Below are positions 24,210 through 35,280 of a stretch of 64,000 nucleotides of DNA, one piece after another. Positions within the stretch are counted from its first letter, which is position 1. Every line of letters starts with the position of its first letter. The notes under the pieces are model-generated. The model searched no databases. It was not told where the DNA came from and saw only the letters and a list, made by a program, of their open reading frames with translations. The translations under genes were made by a program, and so were the position numbers. This DNA comes from Halictus rubicundus. Lineage: Eukaryota; Arthropoda; Insecta; Hymenoptera; Halictidae. Location of the stretch: the NCBI RefSeq assembly GCF_050948215.1, contig NC_135157.1, forward strand, positions 1,984,001 to 2,048,000. Reading direction: 5' to 3'.

Positions 24210-25926
24210 GGGTGGACCTTAGTTGCTCTTGTGCAAAATTTTTTTTTTAATTCATTTGATGCGACCCTTGCAATCTGTTCTACTCGGTAAAAAACTAATT
24301 CCCTCCAAATTTCAAGTCGATCGGACAAAGGGAAGACGTGTCGCAACGAGTTTGTTTATGCAAAAAATTTTAATTTTGCGAAAAATGAAAAAGTACACAT
24401 TTTTTCAATCCCACTGGTCATTAAACACTATTTTAATGTAATATTCTTATTATATCAAAGCAAAAATTAAATTGTTTAATGAATTTGTTTAAGCAAAATT
24501 TTTAATATTTATTTTTTAAATATAAAATTTGATCTCACATTAATATAAGGAAAAGTGGAAAAAGACAGTTAAATACTTATAATTGAATATTTTGTTTATA
24601 GGCCTAATTATAATAAGAGTATAAATAATTTTTTAAAATCTGTACTTAATGTTGTTTTATCAATTTTTGGGTATTTTTCCCTATAATCGGTTACAATTTG
24701 TAATATGAATTGTTTTTCTTCTTCGTTTTTGCATAACGTTAAATTATAATCTTTCATTAATTTTACTGCTCTTTCTGCAACGTCATTCACAACTTCTAAT
24801 TTTGTTATAATACCTATCGCTTCGATATAATTATTATTAGTTTCCCATAATGCTAGATCAATTAAAAGAAAATCTGAATTTATATTGAACCGTTTGAAAA
24901 AATTATTTGATTCAGATGATACGAAATGTTGTATTTCCAAATTCGCAAGATTTTTTATTTCTATAGTCGTTGTCATGTATCTCTTATAATTATTATTATT
25001 GTTTACATTTTGTAGTGCTTGCACCATCGATCTTTTTGTTTCTACTGAAACTTTTTTATCAAAAAACGATAGCGCCGCATTCTCCGGTGACAAGTACCAT
25101 AAATGGTTCACAATTTTTTTAATGCCACATCGCTTATTTCTTCGTTAACATTTTTGTAATGAATTATATTTTTGATGAATTCTAAATCTACACGTGGCGC
25201 CATAGCAGCTATTGGGGTCAAAATCCACGGCTCAATATAAATGTTAATTAGAAATACACATGTATCTCTAATGCTACTATACTCTTAATATTATTAAAGT
25301 GTATATTATTTTAGCCATCCACCTCGCATGGTGAAATGTGCCAGGCATTTTGAATGAAATGCCACCCAAAGGAATCCCCCCAAGAAAAATTATTGCTAAT
25401 TCTAAAAGTTCTTTGTAGTCATCTCTTGGGTGACTCATTTTTGTGTAATTTTTAAAAATTTCGATTTTTTTTGTATATCATTAATATGTTTCAGAACGTA
25501 ATCGTCGTGCGTTCCCGGGGTGTAATTATTTTTATTAATTTCAGGCCAGCTATTTTGAAATTTTTTAAAAACTTGAATATTCGGGCCTGTTGGCGACCGT
25601 TTGGCGCGCTCATAGCTCTACTCCGTAATGTAATAAACCAAAATATTGACAATATTGTTGAAACTTTCAAGTAAAATTTCTTATTATACAACCAAAAGAT
25701 GATATTTTTATGTTATAACAGTAACTCTTATCATTAAAACATAAAATTTGAGTTGCATGTAAAATTAAAGGGAAATTACTGAAATTTTCAAACTTCAAAC
25801 CGATTGCGACACCCTTTCCTGTTGTCCAATTGAGTTCTTCTTCTGCAGAACTTATTTTTTTGGATCTGGAACAGATCTAGGGGGTCGCATAAAAAAAATC
25901 AGATGGTCGAAAAATAAGGTCCACCC
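24210..25926 (-). mobile_element. Unclassified DNA transposon with GGGTGGACC ends, 1717 bp
   Basis: The outer 13 bp are exact inverted repeats (GGGTGGACCTTA from each side), flanked by TA. A second paired motif, AGGGTCGCAT / AGGGGGTCGCAT, lies about 50 bp inside each end. The minus strand carries a decayed coding region (24608-25690) in the same orientation as the right-hand (5') end. Diverged copies of that 5' end are found at about 41760-41845 and 63196-63250. I could not assign it to a named superfamily. Confidence 0.8.
24608..25690 (-). pseudogene. Decayed protein of the GGGTGGACC element, four frames joined by indels
   Basis: The coding signal moves between frames on the minus strand. 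Segment A (about 25690-25437) includes RSPTGPNIQVFKKFQNSW and YTPGTHDDYVLKHI, with one TAG at 25618-25620. Segment B (25438-25277) includes HPRDDYKELLELAIIFLGG and PGTFHHARWMAKIIY. Segment C (about 25281-25108) includes EPWILTPIAAMAPRVDLEFI and NEEISDVALKK. Segment D (25111-24608) includes NHLWYLSPENAALSFFDKKV and NDVAERAVKLMKDYN. C and D are separated by a one-base loss in an A-run. These blocks resemble, from memory, a protein repeated in many arthropod genome annotations as uncharacterised, with ARWM and LWYLSEE motifs. I cannot name its function or catalytic residues. Its position between paired element ends suggests it is the element's own protein. The N-terminus is not found. Confidence 0.7.
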
Positions 25927-25929
25927 TAA

Positions 25930-27660
25930 TGTGTATAATATAATTGATTTACCAAAATGTACAGTTTCTTCCGATATCATACGGAAACACGAAGAAACGT
26001 ACAGTGCCCTATCTTTTTGTCCCCGACTGTAACATTTCATTCGGTCGTGTAATTTCTTCCACGAAAACGTTGTGTGGCTGTTTCGTTCGATGACACGAAG
26101 GTTTCGGCGCGGTAGCGTGGCAGGGCACGAGACAGAGGGACTTGGTAGGCCATTTCCGATCCCCGCGACCGCGATCACTGACAAACCGACGCTCCCATGG
26201 GGCCTCCTTGGCTCCAGCCGACGAACGAATATGAAATATTGATGACTGCTGTTACGAAGCGGGGGTGGTCGGCGTCACCCCGTTCATTTGTTGCCGATGA
26301 CGACTTCGACGTATCGCCGCATAAATATGCACCGCTACCACGTTGCGATCGTATTCCCGGCGCGCGACTGGTGCTCGGCCTAGCGGCCGCGATAACGTCC
26401 CGCACGCTCCGTGTGTCCGCCCTGAACGTGATCGAATTTCAAATTCATCGAAATGTTTTGGATACGCGGCCGGAATGATTCGCGGCGGAAAGGGGGAGAA
26501 AGGAAACCGGATCGACGATCGGCTGATTCGCCGGTATCGATTCGAAGGGATTTCCACGAAGGTCGCCGCCGCCGCGCCAATACGATACGATACGATTCTC
26601 AATCGAACTAACGACGCGCCATTATTTCGACCGGTGTGCTCGTTTCAATTGCGGTTTCGGGCAAGTCGACTATATCGGAGTCTCCGAAATTGAGGTGGAT
26701 CGAGTTCTGCTACGCGGAAGAGGAGAACAGGCTGTCGGTGCCTACCGAACGTGGACGAAGGGCGCGCCATGCCGTTCCCTTAGAACACGTTGCATTCGAT
26801 TAAAGAACGCCCCGGGGGATTTTTACGCCGCTTTTAATGATCCATTGGCTTCGCCGCCCTGCTTCCGTCTATGTTACAAGCTTCGAACGCGTTACTCATT
26901 CGCTTTTGTACGTTGAACGGATATACCTTTTAATTGAATGTCAGGGACATCAGGAAACAGTCGAATTTCAACGTCGCTGTTGAACATCATCGGATTAACA
27001 TCGACATACTCACATTATTTATATGCATTTTAACAGAAGTGCATTCACTTTAAAACAACATCGTCGACACTCTCCTGCTTTTCCTTTTTCCTCCTTTCAG
27101 CAGGAGTGGATACGTTGATGTTGGCTCGGCGGCCGTTTAGGTATTGTGTTCTTAAACGAGTGACGACCTAATCTTTAACACGTTCATGACCGTGTAAATT
27201 CTGTACGTTTCAAGTAAATTTTATCTACTATTCTAACCCTATCTATCCCTTTTATCTATTATTCTAACCCTTAATCTGTAAAGGGGGATCATTGTGTCCG
27301 GACGATTTCGAATAGTTTGCAAAATCTAGGTATTTCGCTTCACTTCATTTACGGTATAAAATATTTTAACAAATTATTTCGAAAGTACTATATGAATTTT
27401 TTCAGACTTTTTAAAGAACCATTACTCACTAAACACTGCATCAGACATGAGAGGCCTACCTTCACAATTTGAGGGTACTGTAAAAGCGTTTACAGTCTAA
27501 GGGTCGAAAGCCAAATTAGATATCTACATACTAACTGAAAATAGGAATTTAAAGAGTAGCTTTGTACCTTAAAATGGTAAATTAATAAATCTGCAGACTA
27601 CTATAATATTTCTTGATCGAGATGCTTCACAACGTGTCCAATCTGAAATCGGATATTTCA
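25930..27660. other. Unique noncoding block, GC-rich at 26060-26930
   Basis: Frames between 26175 and 26916 overlap on both strands in CpG-rich sequence without domains. A TTAACACGTTCATGAC motif near 27176 resembles the left end of the TTAA group, but no right end was found. No gene supported. Confidence 0.45.
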
Positions 27661-27664
27661 TATA

Positions 27665-28497
27665 ACACAACACTCAATAAGTCTCCGGTCTAACTAAGAA
27701 AAACAAATTTTTTTTAGAAATTCCACTTTATTCATCAACGTACTCTCCTTCAAGAGTGATACATTCATTCCAACGCCGACTTTTGAGTTTTTGGTCGCTT
27801 TGGACGACTTTCACCGGCTGCTGTCCACTCAGCTGACGATCTTTTTGATTCAGGCGTGTAGTGGTGGATCCATGTTTCATCCATTGTCACATACCGACGC
27901 AAGAAATCCTTTTTATTTCGCTTGAACAGCTCCAAACAGCGCTCTGAATCGTCGACGCGTTGTTGTTTCTCGTCCGGCGTGAGCAAACGCGGCACCCACT
28001 TTGAAAGCGACTTGCGCATGCCCAAATTTTCATGTAAAATTGTAAAGACACTACCTTCTGATATCTTCAAATTCTTCAAAGTCTTTTAAAACTATTTTGT
28101 GGACATTTTTTATGTTTTCCGGAACAACTGCCGATTTTGGGCGACCAGAGCGTTCTGCATCATCGGTGCTTGTACGACCGCGTTTAAATTCAGCATACCA
28201 GTTAATAATAGTTGATTTCCCTGGTGCAGAGTCCCCATAATGCTTATCAAGCCACTGTTTGGCTCCAACAGTATTTTTCCCCATCAAAAAACAGTGTTTA
28301 ATCAACACACGAAATTCCTTTCTATCCATTGTCTTGAAAATTACAAAACTGGGGTCACTAACCTCTAAACTAACGGTCAGAATGCCATGAAATTTTGACA
28401 CGTACTGTTTGAAGGGTAGTACTACCCGGAAATCACGTGGGTCTGTCAACAATGTTGCCATATATGTGTCAGACCGGGGACTTATTGAGTGATGTGT
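27665..28497 (-). mobile_element. Mariner transposon, about 833 bp, internally deleted
   Basis: Both ends are present: ACACAACACTCAATAAGTCT on the left and, reverse complemented, ACACATCACTCAATAAGTCC on the right, about 28 bp of paired termini flanked by TA (27663-27664 and 28498-28499). Full-length mariners are about 1.3 kb, so about 450 bp is missing. The gap falls in the transposase catalytic domain. The copy could be moved only by another mariner enzyme. Confidence 0.92.
27728..28329 (-). pseudogene. Mariner transposase, catalytic core deleted
   Basis: Starts at the ATG 28329-28327 (MDRKEFRVLIKHCFLMGKN). The N-terminal DNA-binding region is present with GDSAPGKSTIINWYAEFKRG and ERSGRPKSAV. 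A frameshift or small loss near 28060-28080 moves the frame. KISEGSVFTILHENLGMRK, the WVPRLLT linker (WVPHxLT in the family) and the first catalytic Asp in YVTMDETWIHHYTPE follow. After RPKRPKTQKS the sequence jumps to the family's C-terminal tail in another frame (RRWNECITLEGEYVDE, stop at 27728-27730). The second and third catalytic Asp regions are therefore absent. About 200 codons remain of a usual length near 345. Mariner family assignment is secure; the subfamily is not determined. Confidence 0.93.
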
Positions 28498-28499
28498 TA

Positions 28500-29160
28500 C
28501 GAAGGAGATAATAGATACACCCGGCACCCGGTATACCTGATCAATATAACCGTTTAGTATAAATTGTAATTGTTTGTGTTTCACTTTCACATCCACGAAC
28601 TTTTGCAATGATCCAACGTGTGGCGAATCGATCGTATCCCCTCTGAATCAGCCGCAGGCTGGATCAACCCCTGTTTCCTCGCGGTTCGCACGTGTTTCCT
28701 TAGCATTCCCGGCTCGCTTCCGTCGTTTCCGCAGCGCGTAGCCGTCGCGATTTAACGAGGCATGAGTTAATGCCACCGCGTCGTGTTTCGTGCGTTCATG
28801 AACCTGTGCGTAGGAACGCCGGCTCGTCCGCGTACCAACAGGTACGTACACAAGTGTGCAGCGTGTGCGAATAAAGCGCGCGCGTGTCGGAATCGCCTCG
28901 CCTCGCCTCGCCTCGCCTCGCCTCGCCTCGCCTCGCGGCCACGTTACACATGCCTCCGTCAAACGTCGTAATTTTTCCGCGAGTCGTAGGTGCCTGTGGC
29001 TTGACAACGCCAAGGATTTACTCTTGATATACGGTTGCGTGCGGTGGTCGAGACTGCGGACCCGCTCGACAAACGTCTCGTTGATTTGGCGCGCGCGAGC
29101 GCCTTTGTCGCGCGTAATTTATCGCGAATCCGCGAACGAATATTCGAGCATATGTACAGT
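28500..29160. other. Unique noncoding sequence containing a pentanucleotide array
   Basis: GC-rich from about 28640, with overlapping unrecognised frames at 28648-29270. The Leu/Ala/Ser/Pro/Arg-rich translations come from the CGCCT array at 28893-28937. Confidence 0.4.
28893..28937. repeat. (CGCCT)n tandem array, about 8-9 units
   Basis: Perfect pentanucleotide repeats. The array is in CpG-rich sequence and creates artificial open frames on both strands. Confidence 0.95.
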
Positions 29161-30466
29161 GATGTCCGGATATGTGACCACTGACCGGGACCGCCGCACA
29201 GTGGTCCGGATCGGAAAAGTAAGTGACATTTAGCCGAAAAACGAACTTTCTCGTACGGATATCTAATCAACGAACATTATTTCTTAAATGTCCATGGACC
29301 TCGAAAATGAAAAAATTAGTACAATTGAATAAATATTACAGTTGTAATAAACATTGAAACTTGGACGTTTTAAGAACAGCATTTTTCACCACAAAAATTG
29401 CTTCTCTTTAATGCGATAACCTGACGCTCCTATTTAATATTTTCTCTCGATTTTTTTTTTTAAATTGAAGAGCAGACTTTTGCGATGAAAATTGATATCA
29501 TTTAATAATGATTACTGTAAGTGATCTATTTAAAAAATAATATTGAATACAGAGGGGAACATTTGTAAAATTGTTTACGTTCAGAAAGACAGACCTTCTA
29601 TGCTTCAAAGAGTCCCGTATCCGGACAAATTGGGACATTTTCAATATATTTTCCCCTACATAGTCATGCAAAAATCGTAAACCCCCTCAAACCACTTTAC
29701 AAGTTATTGTTCTTCAAACTTCGCGACGCATCTTACAGTATATGTATACACTCGTATATTTGATTAAATGTTCTTTAAATATGTACATTTTTACAATAAT
29801 TTTACGTTTATATCTGAATTAAATTATGTAGCCACTTTAAGAAATAATTTTTTTTTATTATCTTATTTAAGAAAGATAATAAACAATAACAGTTTTTTAA
29901 GGCTATTGCTGTATTTATCTATTGCTATTTATACATATCTGTCGTCGAAGGCTTGTGAAACGTGAAACTGATTCTAAACACTCCTAACGAACTGTTTAGA
30001 TCATAGAGTATATGTACATTGTATAACATTGTTTGCCACGACATTCAGAAAAAGTTTATATCTCGTAGGAGGCAGTCAGTTGCTATTGGCATATTCAGTC
30101 AGTTGCTATATTCAGTTGAAAGAACATCATTAATAGAGGCTCGTTCATTTTTTGAACTTGTTTGATTCTTGATTTTTTTTTTGTTCATTTTTGAAGACAT
30201 TTTTTCTATTACTTAAACCTTATATTCAATTTTTTTCATTTTGTTGCATTTATATCTTTGTGTGTGGTATATACTTATATATATATATTCTACGTATAAT
30301 TAAGTTATATTTAGTGCATTTAATATAGACGAAAGAAGACGAGGAAAATTTCAAGGCTTGCAACTAAGGAAGATTTAATAAACACATTATTATTAACATC
30401 AGATCCCAAATGTCACCTACTTTTCCGATCCGGACCACTGTGCGCCGTTCGCCACATATCCGGAGG
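29161..30466. mobile_element. 1.3-kb segment bounded by long inverted repeats
   Basis: The left arm (29161-29232) includes TCCGGATATGTG and then CGCACAGTGGTCCGGATCGG, continuing AAAAGTAAGTGACATTT. The right arm (30408-30466), reverse complemented, contains the same order with only a few changes. The 1.17 kb between is AT-rich with no recognised coding region. A shorter internal match (TATCCGGACAAATTGGGACA, about 29609) may be related. Target duplication is not identified, so class is unknown. Confidence 0.65.
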
Positions 30467-30817
30467 GGTGGCATTCTAGGAATTTGTTCGGGCGGTAACG
30501 ATAAGAATGTTGGGAACTGATGATTCTTTGTTTCAAGTATTTTTTCTTGCATTACCAGAAATGCGAAGAATGAGGGAATAGCGTCGTAGAAGGGGAAGGG
30601 TAGAGTGGAAGACAAGTCTTAATCTGGCGACTCTGCGTTAGTCCCACATTTTCCGACAGCGAGCATCCCCAGGCTTCCGCCACGGTCCGGTCACGTGACG
30701 CGTTTCGTCTCTGTCGCGCATGCGTCACAATGTCACGTGACTAACCCGGTAATAACAGAGAGAGGGTAACTGTATTCCCCTCAATTCCTCTGGTATAGAA
30801 TTACTTAGAGTTACTTT

Positions 30818-31293
30818 AGAGTTGTGCAGAATTACAATTTAATTGCTGCAGGAATTATAATTACAAAATAATTGAATTGCATTGTAATTTATAATTCAGA
30901 TCTTCGTTCAATTAAATTACAATGTAATTCGTAATTGCAATTGGAGTACAATTATAAAATACTTTGTAATTAAGTTACATAAAACAACGTTACGTATTAT
31001 GAATGAGGACGAGAAATAGAAAATACGCCGCATAGACAACAAACAAGTATATGAAAGAAAAACATAAAAATATATTGCACTTCTTTAAAGTACTGGGCTA
31101 TAATTTAGAGAGCTGTATTTTAATTATATTGTATTTTAATTACACATCCGATTAAAATAATTAGTAATTGAATGAATTGAAAGGTCTGAATTATGTAATT
31201 AATTTACGACGTAGTTCAATTACTATGTAATTGAAATACAGTGTAGTTCAATTGTGTAATTGAATTACAATGTAATTGAATTAGCACAACTCT
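30818..31293. mobile_element. Inverted-repeat element made of TGTAATTGAATTA-like units
   Basis: The ends AGAGTTGTGC and GCACAACTCT are perfect inverse copies. The interior consists largely of degenerate AATTACAATGTAATT palindromic units, dense at both sides. The terminus resembles the hAT-like AGAGTTGGGC end at 45128, but no convincing 8-bp duplication flanks it. Noncoding. Confidence 0.6.
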
Positions 31294-31299
31294 GGATTC

Positions 31300-33262
31300 A
31301 AACAGAAATGTGACGAAATAACCGGACATTACTCTAAATGCGAACTGCGCGCGATAACTTTGATTTGTCACGCGCCGGTCAAAAACTGCCGCCGGGACAA
31401 TGGCGGATACGGTGATTTGCGAGTCTACGAAAGTCTTACTTCGAATCGAGGAAACCGGAGAGCACATCCTCGAATTTATTCAGCCGACAAAGTGGAGGAT
31501 CGTTCTCGCGACTCTCGCTTCCGGCGGTTTTTAAATCCCTACACGTGGGGATCGTACCTACCCATTCTCTGTCTTTGTCTCCCCGCCCATCGCGTTCGTT
31601 CTATTCGTTCTTTCTCGTTTTTTCTCCTTCTTCAACGACGCTCGCGGAACGCGCGGTTTTTCTCTATGGACGAACCGACGTCTAGGGAAATCAGCATGAG
31701 CGGCGATACAACCTTGGAATTTAATATTAAAAGGTTGCATTTCGAGAGCTCGAGCTACCTAAACGAGGGTGAGGCTCTTCTCCGGGAGCATTCTTGGAAT
31801 TTATCTTTCGCTGTTTGTATTCGTTATGCCCGAAGTTTCCCGCCCACCGGCAACAACCTCATATTTCCTCTCCCTCTCATTTTCTTGTTATCCACTAGCG
31901 GAGTGCTACCCTGCTCTATTCATCTCGAGTTTCCCGCGTCTTTACGTCTTCGTTACACGTTCGTTTCTTCTTTGCGATCACCCCCATCCCCCGTTTCCTC
32001 CTCCTTCGTCGCTGGCTCGTCGGGAGAGCCAACTTCTTCGTCGTCCGAAAGAAAATCCGAGCAGATGCTTATTTCTTCGGCTTTGATCAGACGCCGGCGC
32101 GTCGCGACGCGTCGCGAAATATTTGAAGTCAGGTAAAGGAGCGCGCGGACTCTCGTCTCTCGTTTTTCGACACAAGGAACATCTTTGCCGTACTTTCGGC
32201 CAATTAAAACGCCGCCGGAGCTAAGCGTAATGCATCACCGACCCACCCGTTTCCGTTCTTCTCCACAGCCGGTTGCGTTCCCGCGCCACACCGCGCCGTT
32301 CCACGATTTCACCTCGTTACTCGGTCTTTTTGCTAATGAACGCCAAGCGGGCGTCTAGGAAACCCCGCGTCGAACGAGATTTCATTTCGAAACACTCGCG
32401 ACCAGCGGAAAAGCAGGGAACTCGCCGCACAGAGTTCAGACACGACCGCGAGCGTTGCCTTTTCCGCGTGGGATACTTCCGAACCGTTTCGCGAAGAACT
32501 AAGCTTTCCTCGGGGAGAGATCTTCCTTCTTCTTCACTTCGTTGTCTTTTTAAACGTATTTTCGCGCTCTCGTCGGGGAATGCGCGAAACATCGGGTGAG
32601 GAATAGGCTCTTTGAAAGACACTGGGCATAAATACTGATCTATACGTGTGTTGCTGCAAATTCTTCGAGGCGTTTTTTAGACCAGATATTCGTTTTTGAC
32701 AAATTTGAGAGCAGAGTTCAACATACACAAATTGCAAATGATTTAAGGGAAGTGGACGTTTTCTTTGTCTACATGGAAGATAAAACTCTTGCCCCTTTTA
32801 ATGTGCATTTTAGCCAAAGAGGATGCTGGGATATCGGATAGAAAACATGCTACAACCCTATCAATGGTTGGACTTTTCGCGCTTTTACCTTCAACCTAGA
32901 TGATGCTGCCAATACAGTTGTAGGCCGAATTTCAAAAAAGTCTGTGAGAAAAGTGTGAGAAAGAATTTATTAGAAAGTATCAGAAAGAACAGAGAAGATA
33001 TGTTTCGTTTGCTGAGCTTCCACCACGAAAAATGTTCAGCCTAACCCAAACTCATTGCAAATCGAATTCAAACGAAATAAAGGGAAGGGATTGACAATAT
33101 ATTAAAAAATTAGCGATATCAGGGATAGATTCCGTTTTGCAAATACTTACACCAACAAATTTCTAATCATCGAATTTTGAAAAATGCGTAAAATTGAACT
33201 GAACACTTGTCATTATTTAAATTACAACGTACGAACCATTTTGTGGGTCATTGCGTCTGTAT
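31300..33262. other. Unique noncoding block
   Basis: A CpG-rich stretch (about 31340-32600) carries frames up to 258 codons on the plus strand, with overlapping frames on the minus strand. The translations are low-complexity Ser/Arg/Pro/Leu-rich and unrecognised. The pyrimidine-rich strand bias explains the open length. AT-rich from 32600. No gene supported. Confidence 0.4.
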
Positions 33263-33268
33263 ACAGTA

Positions 33269-33737
33269 TGTTCGGCAACAGGTGGAAGAAAATTTAAGAG
33301 GTGAGACGTTTCAGGATAATTTTAAGCTGAAATTCAAGACTGAAAAATTACGGTTTCGGCTTTCTTTTTAAATCACGCGCAATGAAGGTCGTCCATTAAC
33401 ACGTTCGTCGCCCAGTAATAATCGGTCGAGTTTCTCGTGGGGCCCAAATCCGATAGTAAAACCCTATAAAATACCTATAAACCTATAAAAACCTATTTAA
33501 CGGGACGAAGAAGAACGTCACCCATTTACGGGTGACGGGGCCTCCGTGGAAACATGCCCATCACCCAGATGTGGGTGACGTGGTGACGAACGTGTTAATA
33601 AGTATCGCGTTAGCCAGCTCGGTGTCCCCCTTTTTATAAAACTGATCATAACTTGAAAACGAATCTCGCAAGTTTTCTATTCTTGATTCTGTTGCAAAGA
33701 ATTGCTCCTGAAATTTTCAACCACCTGTTGCCGAATA
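33269..33737. mobile_element. Inverted-repeat element interrupted by a nested MITE
   Basis: The left end GTTCGGCAACAGGTGG and right end CCACCTGTTGCCGAAT pair, and the arms continue with GAAAATTT on both sides. Removing the TTAA element at 33400-33594 leaves about 270 bp, a normal MITE size. Noncoding. Confidence 0.65.
33400..33594. mobile_element. TTAA-type MITE nested in another element, 195 bp
   Basis: Flanked by TTAA (33396-33399 and 33595-33598). Ends CACGTTCGTCGCC and, reverse complemented, CACGTTCGTCACC. It contains two hairpins, CACCCATTTACGGGTGACG and CACCCAGATGTGGGTGACG, and a short array of CCTATAAA(A/T)A units near 33463-33492. Because it splits the element at 33269-33737, it inserted later. 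Confidence 0.88.
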
Positions 33738-33837
33738 TTCCACATACAATCGTTAAAGTAATATAATACAAGAATTAACACTAGAACTACTAAACCGATC
33801 AAACTGTCTGGCTGCTAATTTTTTCTTTCACAATTAT

Positions 33838-34205
33838 CCCTTTCGTCACCACGGAAGAAATATCTCGCTACCACTATGTCGCGTGTACGACAAAACGCAG
33901 AAAGTCTCACTAAATATATCGAATGAACGACATTGTACTGTAAATACCGAAGGATAGATATTGAAGCGTAGGTACAGAAGGACAGATGTTAAAGCATAGA
34001 TACGAAACATATTCGTTCATAGCATCGCGTAACAGAACTTGCGATGCGAGAAATCTCGTCGATAGCAGCACGAAATAGAAATTGCGACGCGAGATATCTC
34101 GTCGATAGCGTCGAGTAACGAGCGTTTTGACGTCAATATCTCGTCCATAGCATTGTACATGTGACATAGTGGTAGCGAGATATCTCGTCCGTGGTAACAA
34201 AAGGG
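33838..34205. mobile_element. piggyBac-like MITE with TTAT flanks and internal hairpin repeats, 368 bp
   Basis: TTAT lies directly outside both ends (33834-33837 and 34206-34209), a one-base variant of TTAA. Ends CCCTTTCGTCACCACGG and, reverse complemented, CCCTTTTGTTACCACGG; the arms pair for more than 45 bp. The interior has repeated GCGAGATATCTCGTCGATAG-type hairpin units (about 34050, 34090 and 34170) and a diverged GGACAGATGTTAAAGC / GATAGATATTGAAGC pair. A 96-codon minus-strand frame across it is considered accidental. Confidence 0.8.
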
Positions 34206-34262
34206 TTATTGAGATGATAGAAATGTTTCCATCACAAATTTTCGAACGAATTTCTTTATTAA

Positions 34263-34471
34263 CCCTTGTGTTACCAACCGAATACCGATTTACTGCATTC
34301 CTTTCAATAATTTTTTAATTCACTGTATCATTTTACTATAATTTTACGAATTCCACTATATTTTTTTCGTTCACTATATCGATTTATCGTTTCAAAATGA
34401 GAATTTGTGCAAAAAACGTGAAATACCCCAGTGTTGCAATTATCTAAGCGTTTTGGTTGTCCATACAAAGG
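34263..34471. mobile_element. TTAA-type MITE, 209 bp
   Basis: Flanked by TTAA (34259-34262 and 34472-34475). Ends CCCTTGTGTTACCAACC and, reverse complemented, CCTTTGTATGGACAACC. AT-rich, noncoding. It lies 57 bp from the element ending at 34205, forming a three-element cluster with 33269-33737. Confidence 0.75.
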
Positions 34472-35280
34472 TTAAAACACATATTATAGTAAAAATTGTA
34501 TAAAGCAATTGTATAAAGAGTTAGGCTCGTAAGACTTCAAATAAAATGTACTAAACAACTATTACTCATTTCCGTTAAACTGAAATAAAATTCTTCTACT
34601 CTGCCATCGATATTTAACCATTAGTAAAAACATGAGAATACAAACAACGTAAATGTTCCTTTTCTCCCAGAAATTTATAAACTACAAGGAAGATTTGATC
34701 ACAAGTAAAGAAAATCCGAGCACAAGGGGGTAATAACGCTGATCGCTTCTCCGAACGAAATAGGCGATACGCATCAAATTCACGCGGCATTGAAAAAAGT
34801 AAAATATCTAAACGCTGCAAAAATACGTTTTGGAAAAAAAAATGTACAGCAGTTATAAAAACTTGAACCCAGACGAACAATCTCCCAACGCAGCTAGAAC
34901 CACTTCCGGATGTTCTCCATTCTACCCGAGGTCGCCACGAAGATGCATAAAAGCCCGAGACCGTTTCTCATAAATAGAAATTCCTTCCAAAGAACACCTC
35001 GAGGATTACCGTAACACTATACAGCCCTAGTGTTATGTAAAAAGCGATTTCCACAGGTTGCCGGTCCGCTAGTCCTCTTCTCTAGACCCCGTTCCGCGAG
35101 ATCCGCCTAAAACGTTAAGTCGAGCACGCGGCGCGGCGCGTTGAATGTGGAGCAGAGTCGGAAGCGGAGAACTCGCTGGACGAAAGGCGAGAGGAGCTAG
35201 AAAAGGTGCGGACGTACTCTCCGGTGCAGTTACGTAGCGTCTCAAGGGTGTACTTGAATTGCGTGGAAGGGAGGTTGTGT

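Noticed and set aside
25491..25691. 66-codon minus-strand frame
   Set aside because: It overlaps the decayed element protein in the wrong phase. The neighbouring phase gives the motif-bearing reading (RSPTGPNIQVFKKFQNSW).
27176..27195. TTAACACGTTCATGACC as a member of the CACGTT group
   Set aside because: Only one end is visible; no inverted partner with TTAA was found downstream.
28783..29233. Frames with LASPRLASPR-type repeats
   Set aside because: The repeat is the CGCCT tandem array read in frame, not a protein repeat.
31360..32136. 258-codon plus-strand open frame
   Set aside because: Same situation: compositionally biased, overlapped by other frames, no domain, no convincing start or splice context.
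33910..34200. 96-codon minus-strand frame
   Set aside because: It lies entirely inside a TTAT-flanked MITE and reads through its hairpin repeats.
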